Source: Streptomyces pactum (lineage in GTDB: Bacteria; Actinomycetota; Actinomycetes; Streptomycetales; Streptomycetaceae). Taken from it: a stretch of DNA of 64,000 nucleotides. Positions 37,792 through 47,141 of this stretch are shown here, piece after piece (position 1 is the stretch's first letter; each line of letters opens with the position of its first letter). The stretch covers positions 3,596,001 to 3,660,000 of the forward strand of contig NZ_JACYXC010000001.1 in assembly GCF_016031615.1 (NCBI RefSeq). The letters run 5' to 3'. The translations under genes and the position numbers were made by a program. The notes beneath the pieces were generated by a model, which was not told the origin of the DNA, ran no database searches, and saw only the letters and a program-made list of their open reading frames with translations.

Positions 37792-39249
37792 TCAGCCGAA
37801 CCAGCCGGTGAACGGAGTGGTCGCCTCCGCCGCCCGGCGCTCGGCCCTGGCCAGGGCTCGTTCGGCCTCCCGCCGCCACCGTGCCGGGTCCGCCTGTTCC
37901 CGCCGGCCGGCGACCGGGGTGCGCCGGGGTGCGCGCAGGCCCGCCTCGGCCGCCGCCCCGAAGAAGTCCCCGCCCTTCCGCCGGACGTCGTCGGTGCCCC
38001 AGTCCCGGTCGCTCCGCCGCGGCGCGTCGGCCTCGTCGCCGTCCCGGCCGGGGTCGTACCGCCCCCGGTTCTCCCGAACGCCCCGGTCTCCCCGGTCCTC
38101 CGGCCGGTTCCGGCCGTCGAGGCCGGCCCCACCGCCGTGGCCGTCCCGGCCGTCGTGACCGTCCCCGCCCTCGCGGCCGGCGCCGACCCGTGCCGGTGGG
38201 CCCTGCTCCGGGGCGCGGGAGCCGTCCGCCCGGCCGCGCACCGGTTCCGGGTGACCCGGCGCGCCGGGCTCCGCCTCCGGAGCCGGGTGCGGGGCCGGCC
38301 GCTCCTCGGGCGGGCGCACCCCGCCACGGTCCGCGCCGCGCGACTGCCGCGGTACCGCCTTCGCCAGCCGGGGGATGTGCTTGGCGCAGTGGATGTACGC
38401 CTCCTCCACGCTCACCTCGACCCAGACCACGGCCCGGCGGCCGGGGACGGGATCGACCGGCAGCCCGGGGTGCAGCCTCCGCATCAGGTCGTCCTCCACC
38501 AGCCGGGCGCTGCCGTTGACGTGCAGCCCGATGCGGTCCTTCAGGAAGTCGATCAGAAGGATGCCCACATGCGGGTTCTCCTCGATGTTGCCCAGGCTGG
38601 CGAGGACGCCGTTGCCCCGGTACTCGGGGTAGGCGAGGGTACGGTCGTCGAAGACCTGGAGGAAGCCGGGCGGACCGGCGCGGAAGGTGCTGTCGCACTC
38701 GCCGTGCCGGTCGGCGGTCGCCAGGAAGAACATCTCCTGCCGGGAGACGAACTCCCGCATCCTCGGGTTGAGGTGGTCCAGCACCTGCTCGTCGTAGAAG
38801 CGGTCGGCCCGCTCCACCGTGCCCAGGCGCCGCTGCAACGCGTGCTCCCCGTCGCTGCCCGGCCGGCCCGCCGGAACCGCCCCCGGCAACGGACTGGCCG
38901 GCGCCCCCCACGGCGTCCGGACCGGGCCGAGTTCCGCGGCCGGGCCGGGGCCCGTGGCCGCCGGCGTGGGCCCCGGGGCCGGTCCCGCCGGGGCCACGGT
39001 CGGCGCGGGCGGTACCGCGGCCGGTGCCACGGGCGGCGTCCGTACCGCGGCCGGCGCGGTGGCGGTGACCGGAGCCGGCCCCGGCACGGCCGGAGCCGGG
39101 GCCGCGGCCGGGGGCTCGGCCGGTCTCCCGGCCGGTGCCACGGTGGGCGCCACGGCCGGTGCCGGTGTGGTGGCCGGGGTGACCGGCGTCATGGCCGGCG
39201 TCCCGTCCGGTGGCGCGGTCCGCCCGCGCTCGACTCGGCTGTCGTACAC
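37792..39249 (-). CDS. Pyridoxamine 5'-phosphate oxidase-fold flavin protein with long disordered ends
   Basis: 485 residues from GTG 39249 (MYDSRVERGRTAPPDGTPAM), with GGGGCGAGACT upstream. Residues about 35-150 are Ala/Pro/Val-rich. The PNPOx-like split barrel lies at about 150-300 (RMREFVSRQEMFFLATADRH, FDDRTLAYPEYRGNGVLASL, IEENPHVGILLIDF, IGLHVNGSARLVE, YIHCAKHIPRL). About 180 residues of charged low-complexity sequence end in TTPFTGWFG. Such proteins bind FMN or F420 and reduce unknown compounds. It lies 16 bases downstream of the flavohaemoprotein gene, so they probably form an operon. Confidence 0.82.
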   Translation of the reverse strand: MYDSRVERGRTAPPDGTPAMTPVTPATTPAPAVAPTVAPAGRPAEPPAAAPAPAVPGPAPVTATAPAAVRTPPVAPAAVPPAPTVAPAGPAPGPTPAATGPGPAAELGPVRTPWGAPASPLPGAVPAGRPGSDGEHALQRRLGTVERADRFYDEQVLDHLNPRMREFVSRQEMFFLATADRHGECDSTFRAGPPGFLQVFDDRTLAYPEYRGNGVLASLGNIEENPHVGILLIDFLKDRIGLHVNGSARLVEDDLMRRLHPGLPVDPVPGRRAVVWVEVSVEEAYIHCAKHIPRLAKAVPRQSRGADRGGVRPPEERPAPHPAPEAEPGAPGHPEPVRGRADGSRAPEQGPPARVGAGREGGDGHDGRDGHGGGAGLDGRNRPEDRGDRGVRENRGRYDPGRDGDEADAPRRSDRDWGTDDVRRKGGDFFGAAAEAGLRAPRRTPVAGRREQADPARWRREAERALARAERRAAEATTPFTGWFG

Positions 39250-39265
39250 AGTCTCGCCCCTGCCC

Positions 39266-41209
39266 CTACTCTCCGGTCGCGACCAGCTCTTCGATCGAGT
39301 CATGCCGTATCCGGTGGGTGGGGATCCCCGCGCCCACCAGGGCGTCCACACTTCTTCGGATCATGCCGGGCGGCCCGGACAGATAGGCGTCGTAGGCGTT
39401 CCAGGGCCCGTACCGGCGGACCGCGTCCGGCAGTTGGCCGGCCAGCCCCCGGGTCGGACCGTCGGAGACGACCGGCCGCACCGACAGCCAGGAGTGGATG
39501 CGCTCCAGCTCCCGCAGGGTGTCCATGTCGTACAGGTCGTGGTCGCTGCGGGCGCCGTAGAACACCTCCACCGGACGGGTCCGGCCGTGCTCGGCGACGT
39601 CCTCCACCAACGCCTTGATGGGCGCGATGCCGGTGCCGCCGCCGAGGCAGAGCAGGCCGTTGTCCCTGCTGTGGTCCACCGTCATCGACCCGGCCGGCGG
39701 ACCCAGCCGGAGCACGTCCCCGGGCCGGGCCCGGTGCACCAGGGCACTGGAGACCCACCCGGCCGGGATCGCCTTGACGTGGAAGCAGAGCAGCCCGTCC
39801 GAGCGGGGCGCGGCGGCGAAGGAGTAGTGCCGCCACACCCGCGGCCACCAGGGCGTCTCCAGGCTGGTGTACTGCCCGGCGAGGAACGGGTACGGCTGGT
39901 CGGGCCGGACGGTGAGCACCGCGATGTCCGGGGTGCGCAGCTCGTGCGTGACCACCTCCGCCTGCCACCAGGCGGGCCGGTGCAGTTCGTCCTCGGCCGC
40001 GGCGTCGATCATGATCTGCGAGATGGTGGTGTACGCCCGGACCCACGCCTCCTCGGTCTCGGCGTCCCAGGTCCGCTCGGCGTACCGGGTCAGCGCGGCG
40101 ATCAGGCACTCGCCGACCATCGGATAGTGCTCCGGCAGCGTGCCGTACTTGCGGTGTCCCCGGCCGAGATGGGTGAGGTACGCGGTGAGCGTGCCGATGT
40201 CGTCGATCAGCCGTGCGGCGGTGAGCAGCGCCTTGAACAGCCGGTCCCGCTGCGCGTCCATGGAGGCCGGGAAGAGGTCGCGCAGCTCGGGGTTCTGGAG
40301 GAAGAGCAGCGCGTAGAAGTACGAAGTCACCTTGTCGGCGATGGGCCGGATCTCCGCCATGGTGCGGCAGATCAGGTCCACGTCCGCGGCGCCCGGTTCC
40401 GTCCCGGCCCCGGGGGCCGCCGGCACCGGGGCGGTGAGCTGCGGGACGGCGCCCGGCGGCGGCAGGTCCAGGGTGGACGGCGGTGCGGCGGCCACGGACG
40501 GGCCGGGTGACTCCCGCTGCGCCGGGGCGAGTTGGCGGCCCGGTGGCGCCGGCCGGCGGCCGCCGGACACCGGCCGCGGGGGTATCCCCGCGGGTGCCGC
40601 CCGCTCCAGGCCCGGGCCGGACACCGGTCCGGGGCCCGTCCCCGGGGCGGACACCGGCGGTTCCGGCCGGCCCCCGCCGGCCGGGGGCGGCGGACCGTCC
40701 GGTGACCGGTGGTCCTCGCGGTACAGCGCCGGCACGGCGAACGGGTCGGGCGGCCCGGCCGGGTGCCCGCGCCCCCCGGCCCGGCCGTGGCCGGCGTCGG
40801 CGGTCCCGCCACCGGCGCCCACCGCGCCGTGTCCGGTGTCCGGCGGGCCGCCGTGGCCGGCGTCGGCCGGGCCGTGGCCCGCAACGGCCGGGGCGGGAGC
40901 GGGCGGGCCCCCGCCGGGCCGGTCCACCGGCCGCGCCCCGCTCACCGCGCGCCCGGCGCCGGCACCGGTGGAACCTTGCCCGGCACCCGCACCGGCAGCA
41001 CCGTGACCGGTGTCCGCCGACCGACCGGCCCCGGGAACGACCCCGGCACCCGCAGGACCGTGACCGGCATCCGGCGCCTGGCCGTCGGCGGGCGCCGGCC
41101 CGGTGTCCTCCTCGGCGCTCCTCCTGCTCGGGGTGAACCAGCCCCAGTCGCCGCTGTTCCCGCCTGAGTCGCCACCGCCGGCGGACGACGTGCTGGTCGG
41201 AGCGTCCAT
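39266..41209 (-). CDS. Flavohaemoprotein-like globin/FAD-NAD(P) reductase
   Basis: 647 residues from ATG 41209 (MDAPTSTSSAGGGDSGGNSG). About 285 residues of Gly/Ala/Pro repeats precede the globin domain (ICRTMAEIRPIADKVTSYFY, NPELRDLFPASM with the CD1 Phe, LTHLGRGHRKYG with the proximal His). The reductase follows: RHYSFAAAPR for FAD, GGGTGIAPIKALVEDV for NAD(P), FYGARSDHDLYD and YLSGPPGMI at the C-terminus. It should oxidise nitric oxide to nitrate or reduce oxygen. The N-terminal extension makes it much longer than the usual 400 residues. Confidence 0.87.
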   Translation of the reverse strand: MDAPTSTSSAGGGDSGGNSGDWGWFTPSRRSAEEDTGPAPADGQAPDAGHGPAGAGVVPGAGRSADTGHGAAGAGAGQGSTGAGAGRAVSGARPVDRPGGGPPAPAPAVAGHGPADAGHGGPPDTGHGAVGAGGGTADAGHGRAGGRGHPAGPPDPFAVPALYREDHRSPDGPPPPAGGGRPEPPVSAPGTGPGPVSGPGLERAAPAGIPPRPVSGGRRPAPPGRQLAPAQRESPGPSVAAAPPSTLDLPPPGAVPQLTAPVPAAPGAGTEPGAADVDLICRTMAEIRPIADKVTSYFYALLFLQNPELRDLFPASMDAQRDRLFKALLTAARLIDDIGTLTAYLTHLGRGHRKYGTLPEHYPMVGECLIAALTRYAERTWDAETEEAWVRAYTTISQIMIDAAAEDELHRPAWWQAEVVTHELRTPDIAVLTVRPDQPYPFLAGQYTSLETPWWPRVWRHYSFAAAPRSDGLLCFHVKAIPAGWVSSALVHRARPGDVLRLGPPAGSMTVDHSRDNGLLCLGGGTGIAPIKALVEDVAEHGRTRPVEVFYGARSDHDLYDMDTLRELERIHSWLSVRPVVSDGPTRGLAGQLPDAVRRYGPWNAYDAYLSGPPGMIRRSVDALVGAGIPTHRIRHDSIEELVATGE

Positions 41210-41581
41210 GGTTGCCTCGCCTCGAACGTCTTTCTGTCGGTTGTCGATCGACTTTCCCGGTCCGGGAGGTGTTCGTGAAGCTCGCTCCGGCCGGGTGGTC
41301 CGCCCGTCGTCCGCTCCGGGCGGGGAACGCCGGCACACCGGCGCCGGCCCGTCCCCGCGGTGTGCGGCACCGGCCTCTCCGCGCAGCCTGCCAGCCGCCC
41401 GTCCCCGCGACGGACGTATATCCGGAAGTTCGCGCGGTAAGGGTCCTTGTCCCTCTAGGCTGCTTCGGCCCATGCGGTGCCGCGACAGCGTCCTGGCGCG
41501 TACCCGGGACCGACCCTACCCGGCGTCGGCGATCACACAACCCCGGACTTCAACAGCGGCGGGCCGCCCGGCGGGACACGG
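41210..41581. promoter_or_regulatory. Intergenic region upstream of the flavohaemoprotein gene
   Basis: 370 bases between the HAD gene stop and the flavohaemoprotein start, so it should hold the leftward promoter of the latter. Less GC-rich patches are at about 41210-41260 and 41410-41470 (AAGGGTCCTTGTCCCTCT). No NsrR- or HypR-type operator could be named. Confidence 0.4.
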
Positions 41582-42214
41582 TCAACCGCGCTTTTCCACG
41601 CATTCGTACGCCTCCCGCAGATCCCTCCCCGTATACGCGTACGAGGCGATTCCACTCACATGGTGATCGGCGTTGACGGCCACCGACGTCGGTACCACCG
41701 CGAAGAGTTCGGCGTCGGACATGGAGTCCCCGTACGCCACGCAGTCGGCCCGTCCGAGGCCGTACCGGGCGCAGAGTTCATCGGCGATACGGACCTTGGC
41801 CGCCGCGTTGAGGATGCCCGCCGGGTCCACCGGCTCCCGGAACGGCACCGACGGCCAGCGGGAGCCGTGGGCGGCGTCCGCGCCCCAGTCCAGCAGCCGT
41901 TCCACGAAGAAGCCCGGCGACAGCGAGATCACCGCGCACCGCTCACCGCGAGCCCGGATGTCCGCCCAGACCTCGCGGATGCCGGCCAGCCACGGCGCCT
42001 GCTCGAACGCCGCCGCCACCTGCGCCTCGGTCAGCCCGCTCCACAGCTCGCACGCCCGCACCGCGAAGTCGCCCGGGAGCAGGCGGCCTTGGGCGAAGTC
42101 CCGCTCCAGCTCGCCGATCTCCCGCTCGACTCCGAGCTGGCGGGATATCTCGACGGCGGCCGCGGACCCGTGGATGAGCGTGCCGTCCAGGTCGAACAGA
42201 TGGAGTCTTGTCAT
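41582..42214 (-). CDS. HAD family phosphatase (subclass IB, PSP-like)
   Basis: 210 residues from ATG 42214 (MTRLHLFDLDGTLIHGSAAA). The nucleophile is LFDLDGTL, motif II VISLSPGFF, the Lys is in AAAKVRIADEL and motif IV is AYGDSMSDAELF. The helical C1 cap between motifs I and II (QLGVEREIGELERDF) is like phosphoserine phosphatases. The ribosome site is weak (GGCTCGGCCGAT before ATG), so it may be leaderless. Substrate unknown. Confidence 0.8.
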   Translation of the reverse strand: MTRLHLFDLDGTLIHGSAAAVEISRQLGVEREIGELERDFAQGRLLPGDFAVRACELWSGLTEAQVAAAFEQAPWLAGIREVWADIRARGERCAVISLSPGFFVERLLDWGADAAHGSRWPSVPFREPVDPAGILNAAAKVRIADELCARYGLGRADCVAYGDSMSDAELFAVVPTSVAVNADHHVSGIASYAYTGRDLREAYECVEKRG

Positions 42215-42573
42215 ATCGGCCGAGCCTAGAAGACCGGCCCGCCCCCCGGGCACGGCCACCGCCCCGCCCCCCGCAGCCGGCCACCGCCCCGCAGGCCCTC
42301 CGCACGCGGAGCCCCCCGCCGCGGCCCGGCACGGCCGGCACCCCGCGCCGGGCCGCGCCCGCCTTCCCGCCGGGTCCCCTCCCTGTCCCCCCGATCCCCG
42401 GGGCCACCGGCCGCCGCACCCCCCACGGCCCCGCGCCGGCCCCCGGACCCCCGCACCCCGCGCGCCACACACCGGGTCCTCGGCCCGCCGCCGGTCACGC
42501 CGCGCACCGCGCATCCCGGCACCGGGCCGCCCCTCGGCGGGCAGGCCGGCTCGTCAGTCGACGGGCAACCGCC
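42215..42573. other. Intergenic C-rich region at the left edge of the cluster
   Basis: 360 very C-rich bases between two leftward genes, the first cluster oxidoreductase and the HAD phosphatase. No gene, hairpin or operator is recognisable. Confidence 0.4.
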
Positions 42574-43686
42574 TCAGTCGGCGCTCCGGTCCGCCCCCGG
42601 CCGGGCGTCGAGGGCGACCGGGGCGGGCCGCTCGCAGGTGCTGTGCACCGTCCGGGCCGATCCCGTCTCGGCCGCGGCGAGCAGACACTCCATGATGTCC
42701 ACCACGTGGTGGGCGAGTTCCCCGTCCGCACGGTGGGCGGTACCGCGCGCGATGGCCTCGGCCATGTCCGCGACGCCGATGCCGCGCCCCCCGTCGCGGT
42801 AGCCCCCCGCCACCGGTACCGGGCGCCACCGGGTCTCCCCCGCCCGGCACAGGCGCACCTCACCACCGAAGCTGTTGGGGTCGGGGACCAGGAGGGTGCC
42901 CTGTGAGCCGTAGACCTCGATCCTGGGCAGCGTGCTCTCCCACACGTCAAAGCTCATGATGAGCGTGGAGAGCGCCCCGCTGTCGTGCTGGAGGACGCCG
43001 GTGACGTGGGTCGCCACCTCCACGCCGAAGGTCGTCCCCGCCCGGGGGCCGCTGGCGATGGTGCGGGTCGTCCGGGGGGTGTGTGACATGCCCGTCACCC
43101 TCCGGACCGGGCCGAGCAGGGAGACCAGGGCGGTGAGGTAGTAGGGCCCCATGTCCAGCAGCGGACCGCCGCCGGGCCGGTAGTAGAACTCCGGGTCCGG
43201 GTGCCACCGCTCGTGCCCAGGGGTGAACATGAAGGCGCTGGCGGCAACGGGGGTGCCGATCGCGCCGCCGTCGAGACATGCCCTGGCGGTCTGGATTCCG
43301 GCGCCGAGCACGGTGTCCGGCGCGCACCCCACCCGTACGCCCGCGCGCGCGGCCGCGTCGAGAATCGCCCGGGCGTCGGCGGCGGTGGTGGCCAGGGGCT
43401 TTTCCCCGTAAAGGTGCTTGCCCCCGGCTATCGCGGCTCGCGCCACCTCCAGATGGGCCTCCGGAGTGGTGAGGCCGAGGATCAGATCCACCTCGTCGGA
43501 GGTGTACAGCTCCTCCGTCGTGGTGACGCCCACGCCGGGAAATCCCCGGGCCGCCGCCCGGGCCCGTTCGGTATTACGGGAAGCAATCTTCACAAGACGT
43601 ACGCCGGTCACACGGGTCAGCGTCCGCATATATTCCCCGCTGATGTTCCCCGCGCCGATGATGCCCACACGCAGCGGCTTGTCCAT
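42574..43686 (-). CDS. Gfo/Idh/MocA family oxidoreductase (cluster gene)
   Basis: 370 residues from ATG 43686 (MDKPLRVGIIGAGNISGEYM), with GGGAA upstream. The NAD(P)-binding Rossmann motif GIIGAGNISG is at the start, the substrate/catalytic EKP motif at LYGEKPLATT, and the C-terminal barrel contains DMGPYYLTALVSLLGPV. Members oxidise or reduce sugars, sugar nucleotides or inositols at one carbon. It is transcribed leftward and away from the operon, sharing the 43687-44039 control region. A second family member lies inside the operon (50742). Confidence 0.87.
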   Translation of the reverse strand: MDKPLRVGIIGAGNISGEYMRTLTRVTGVRLVKIASRNTERARAAARGFPGVGVTTTEELYTSDEVDLILGLTTPEAHLEVARAAIAGGKHLYGEKPLATTAADARAILDAAARAGVRVGCAPDTVLGAGIQTARACLDGGAIGTPVAASAFMFTPGHERWHPDPEFYYRPGGGPLLDMGPYYLTALVSLLGPVRRVTGMSHTPRTTRTIASGPRAGTTFGVEVATHVTGVLQHDSGALSTLIMSFDVWESTLPRIEVYGSQGTLLVPDPNSFGGEVRLCRAGETRWRPVPVAGGYRDGGRGIGVADMAEAIARGTAHRADGELAHHVVDIMECLLAAAETGSARTVHSTCERPAPVALDARPGADRSAD

Positions 43687-44039
43687 GGTGTTCCCTTTCC
43701 GTGTTCTGCCCGACATCGCGACGGCCCGGACGGCACGGCGAGAATGTGAATCCCCCCACACGCCCGGGAAGAGAGAGAACGAGATGGGCTCACTTTCGCC
43801 GTTATACCCCCTCGAATGGACTCAATATATACACAAAACGGTCATTGGCGGCCAATCCCCGTACAGGCGGATGCCTTCAGTGATGCGTTCACCACTAACC
43901 GCTGCCTGCAAAGTACATGCTTGACGACGTGCAGACCTCATGTAATGATCAATCGTCCCGCTCTTGCCGCTGGAATATTCACAGGTTACAGAGGGTGCGG
44001 GCCGGAAAAGCATTGATCAAAACAACGGGGGAATTGGTG
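43687..44039. promoter_or_regulatory. Low-G+C divergent promoter region of the cluster, with palindrome
   Basis: This 350-base stretch is markedly AT-richer than its surroundings (for example CTCAATATATACACAAAAC near 43820). It separates the leftward oxidoreductase from the rightward operon, so promoters for both should be here. The palindrome ATTGGC-G-GCCAAT is at 43844-43856 and is a good candidate operator. A frame reading in from ATG 43917 has no ribosome site and is not preferred as the start of the next gene. Confidence 0.6.
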
Positions 44040-45065
44040 GTGCTTGACGAGCTATTTTCCGCACCGCCGGCAGCGCAACCGATCGACCGGCATGTCATAG
44101 CCGACGGATTTCGTACAGAAACCGGACGCCCCGAAACCACGCTGATGTTCGGCCGGTCATTGCGTGTCATTGTGGCGGCGGCCGGTAAAGGCACACGTTA
44201 TCTGGGCGACACCCCGAAGGTGGTCGCCGCCGGCGGGCAACCGGTCCCGTTGGTCGTCCGCGTGGTGTCCGCGGTGCTGCCGCTCGACGCGCAGCCGCTG
44301 ATCGTCGTCAACGAGACCACCGGCCCGCTGGTGGAGAAGGCGCTGCGGGAAGCCGGCCTGGAGTTCGCCACCACCGTCCAGGACCCCGCCGTGCCCGGCA
44401 TGGGCGGAGCCGTCCTGAGCGCCCTGCGCAGCTTCGAGGAGCCCCCGGACGACGTTCTCGTGGTCTGGGCCGACATGGGCATGGTCTGGGCACCGAACCT
44501 GTGGCTGTCGGTGGTCCTCCACCAGCACCTGCACTCATGGATGTCGTTTCCCACGAAAACCAGGAAAGACCCCTACGTCTCCACCATCCGGGATTCCCGG
44601 GGCCAGCCGTGTGATTTCCTCTTCCGGCGGCACGGTGACCCCATGCCGCCCACCGGTGAATCCGACTGCGGCGCGTTCGTTTTCCGTGCCGATATTCTGC
44701 GGGAGCTTCTGGAGTGCCGCGCCGGTGCCGTACGGGAGCCCGGTCAGGAGATCGACATCCTGCCGCTCGTCCGTGACCTGGCCGCAGCCGGAAGACCACG
44801 TTACGCCTTCCACATGGCGTCCGACGAGGAAAGCCAGGGCGTCAACACGCTCGCCGAACTCGAAAAAGCAGATCTACGCTACGAGTCCGGCCTGAACCGA
44901 ACCCGAAACGCATTCGCCGCCGCGACCGACGCGGCCGGCCTCCTCGAAGTCGTCACCCAGCACAGCGTGCAGCCTCCGCTGGTCAAGGACTTCTGTCAGC
45001 ACATGGCAAGAACAGGGCTCAAACTGAGCGATCTTCCCGTGGGTCTGCGTTCTCTGTGCAGCTGA
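44040..45065 (+). CDS. Nucleotidyltransferase-like protein (sugar nucleotide type)
   Basis: About 341 residues from GTG 44040 (GTG 44037 and an ATG at 43917 are also in frame). GGGGGA precedes the GTG pair. The N-terminal motif VIVAAAGKGTRYLGDTPKVV is the NTP-binding loop of sugar-1-phosphate nucleotidyltransferases (GlmU/RmlA fold). VVWADMGMVW and SDCGAFVFRADILREL fit that fold. The C-terminal 80 residues match nothing I know. It may activate the core sugar of the cluster product. Confidence 0.7.
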   Translation: MLDELFSAPPAAQPIDRHVIADGFRTETGRPETTLMFGRSLRVIVAAAGKGTRYLGDTPKVVAAGGQPVPLVVRVVSAVLPLDAQPLIVVNETTGPLVEKALREAGLEFATTVQDPAVPGMGGAVLSALRSFEEPPDDVLVVWADMGMVWAPNLWLSVVLHQHLHSWMSFPTKTRKDPYVSTIRDSRGQPCDFLFRRHGDPMPPTGESDCGAFVFRADILRELLECRAGAVREPGQEIDILPLVRDLAAAGRPRYAFHMASDEESQGVNTLAELEKADLRYESGLNRTRNAFAAATDAAGLLEVVTQHSVQPPLVKDFCQHMARTGLKLSDLPVGLRSLCS

Positions 45066-45124
45066 GCATTCCGCTGCCCGCATTAGTTACAGACATTCCC
45101 CAGACCTAGCCAAGGAGGTCAGCC

Positions 45125-46231
45125 ATGCCTGATTCCGTCGGTCTCTCCGTCATCGTCCCCAGCCATAACGGCCGGGAGGCGATGACCATGCGGCTCATCG
45201 ACACCTATATCGACTCGGCACGGTACGCCACGCTTCCCTCGGAGCTGGTGATCGTGGACAGCTCCGACCGCGACGAGGCGGCCGACCTGGAGAAGTACTG
45301 CGACCGGCACGGAGTGCGGTACCTGCGCGGTCCCCGCCCGGCCGGCGTCAAGCGGAACCAGGGCGTGGCCGCGGCGCGGTACGACGCCCTGTTGTTCGTG
45401 GACTCCGACTGCATGCTCACCCCCGCCTCGCTCCGCGAGCACGAGCGCATCTTCGAACTCCCCGAGAGCGTCGGCGCGGTGACCGGCGCGGTGGACCTGC
45501 ACGGGCCGATCACCCCGCTGTGGAAGGTCCTGGACTGGTCGGGGATGTACAGCCAGTGCTTCGACCACCCGCGCCAGTACGAGCAGGTGCTGTGGGGCGT
45601 GACGGCGAACATCTGTGTGCGCCGGAGTGCCTTCGAGCGCTGCGGCAGGTTCGACGAGGACATCGTCACGCCGGTGGGCGGTGAGGACGTGGACTTCGGT
45701 GTCCGCATCACCGAGTCCGGCTTCACCATCCGCACCAACCCCGACGCCCTGGTGCGGCACGCCCGGGAGCACGTCACGGTGCGGCACGTCGCCCGCAGCA
45801 TGCTGACCTACGGTCGCGCCGACACCTACCTGTGCCAGGTTCACCCCGAGCGGGTCGAAACCTACGTCGATCCGGCCTGCGCCGGGGCGATCGGCCTCGC
45901 CGCCGGTGCCCTGCTGCACCGGCGGAAGGCACCGGCGCTGGCCTGGGGTGCCGCCGCATGGGCGGTCACCGCCCTCAAGCGCCAGACCGCCCAGCCCTAC
46001 ACCCCCGACCAGGGCGAGGCCCCCCGGGTCACGGGCGCCGCCGACGTCCCGCGGCGGGTGGCCGCCGGGCTGCTGGACACCTGCTTCGACGTCGGCCGGC
46101 TGGCCGAGGCGATCAGCGTGCGCCGGTTCGATCTGCTCCTCAAGCGCTTCCGGTACGTCGATCCCGAGTCGTTCATCCCCCGCCGGGCCGGCTCCTCCAC
46201 GACCCAGGTGGCGTCCGATGCCGACCGCTGA
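45125..46231 (+). CDS. Family 2 glycosyltransferase A
   Basis: 368 residues from ATG 45125, with AAGGAGG seven bases upstream, the strongest ribosome site in the cluster. GT-A fold: SVIVPSHNGREAMTMRLID, VIVDSSDRDEAADL, LLFVDSDCMLTP (DxD-type) and CGRFDEDIVTPVGGEDVDFG. A short hydrophobic stretch (AGAIGLAAGALLHRRKAPAL) might attach it to the membrane. The next gene starts inside its last codons. Confidence 0.8.
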   Translation: MPDSVGLSVIVPSHNGREAMTMRLIDTYIDSARYATLPSELVIVDSSDRDEAADLEKYCDRHGVRYLRGPRPAGVKRNQGVAAARYDALLFVDSDCMLTPASLREHERIFELPESVGAVTGAVDLHGPITPLWKVLDWSGMYSQCFDHPRQYEQVLWGVTANICVRRSAFERCGRFDEDIVTPVGGEDVDFGVRITESGFTIRTNPDALVRHAREHVTVRHVARSMLTYGRADTYLCQVHPERVETYVDPACAGAIGLAAGALLHRRKAPALAWGAAAWAVTALKRQTAQPYTPDQGEAPRVTGAADVPRRVAAGLLDTCFDVGRLAEAISVRRFDLLLKRFRYVDPESFIPRRAGSSTTQVASDADR

Positions 46232-47111
46232 CGGCGGCGCCCTCCGGTGCACCATCGCCATCCTCTGCTACGAGCAGGCCGACATCATCGGGGAGACGGT
46301 GCGGTCGGCGCTCGCCCAGACCCGCCCCGCCGACGAGATCCTGGTGGTGGACGACGGCTCCACCGACGGAAGCGTCGCGGTGCTCTCCGGGTTCGACGGC
46401 ATCACGGTGATCCGGCACGAGGCCAACCGCGGCCGCACCGCCACCCGGAACACCCTGCTGGAGGCCGCCACCGGAGACGTGATCGTCTATCTGGACGGGG
46501 ACACGGTGGCCCGGCCGGACCTGCTCGCCACTCTCCTTCCGGAGTTTGCCGATCCGGCGGTGGGCGCCGTGGGCGGCCAGGGCGTGGAAACACGCTGCAA
46601 GTCGGTTTACGACCGCTGGCGGGTCACCTACGCGACCCAGAGCTGGGGGCCCCGCCGGCGTGAGGTCCCCTGGCTGTACGGACTCGCCTGCAGCTTCCGC
46701 CGGTCGGTACTGGTCGAGGTGGGCGGCTTCTACGGGTACGCCGAGGACCTCCAGGTCGGCTATGCCATCCGGGCCCGCGGACACCGCCTGACCTACGTGC
46801 CCGGCGCGGTGGTCGAGCACCGCCGGCAGGACGACCGGGCGTCGTTCGAGCACATGTTGTTCCGCTGGTGGCGGGGGAGCTTCGTGGTGGAGAAACGATG
46901 GGGCCGGCCCGCTCTGGCACAGCTGGGTGGCGGCATCGTGACCGAACACGCGAAGCACTGCGCGAACCATCTGCTGCGGCGCGACTGGCCGATGCTCAAA
47001 ACGGATGTCCTGGCTGCCCGGGCGAAGGTCAGAGGAATGCGTGAAGGCCACCGGTTGTGGCGCGCGGAGAAATCATCGAAGAAGTCTCCCCAGGTGATGA
47101 AGAAGGGCTGA
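46218..47111 (+). CDS. Family 2 glycosyltransferase B
   Basis: 297 residues from ATG 46218, overlapping the previous gene by 14 bases. GT-A motifs: TIAILCYEQADIIGETVRSA, EILVVDDGSTDGSV, VIVYLDGDTVARPDLL and SFRRSVLVEVGGFYGYAEDLQVG, which resembles the acceptor-side ED motif. The C-terminus is very basic (KSSKKSPQVMKKG). Acceptor and donor unknown. Confidence 0.8.
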   Translation: MPTADGGALRCTIAILCYEQADIIGETVRSALAQTRPADEILVVDDGSTDGSVAVLSGFDGITVIRHEANRGRTATRNTLLEAATGDVIVYLDGDTVARPDLLATLLPEFADPAVGAVGGQGVETRCKSVYDRWRVTYATQSWGPRRREVPWLYGLACSFRRSVLVEVGGFYGYAEDLQVGYAIRARGHRLTYVPGAVVEHRRQDDRASFEHMLFRWWRGSFVVEKRWGRPALAQLGGGIVTEHAKHCANHLLRRDWPMLKTDVLAARAKVRGMREGHRLWRAEKSSKKSPQVMKKG

Positions 47112-47141
47112 GTACGGCCCGGGAAGAGCTGGTTCGAAGCC

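Noticed and set aside
43917..44039. Upstream ATG 43917 as the start of the nucleotidyltransferase
   Set aside because: The added 41 residues are low-G+C intergenic-type sequence without a ribosome site. The GTG pair at 44037/44040 follows GGGGGA.
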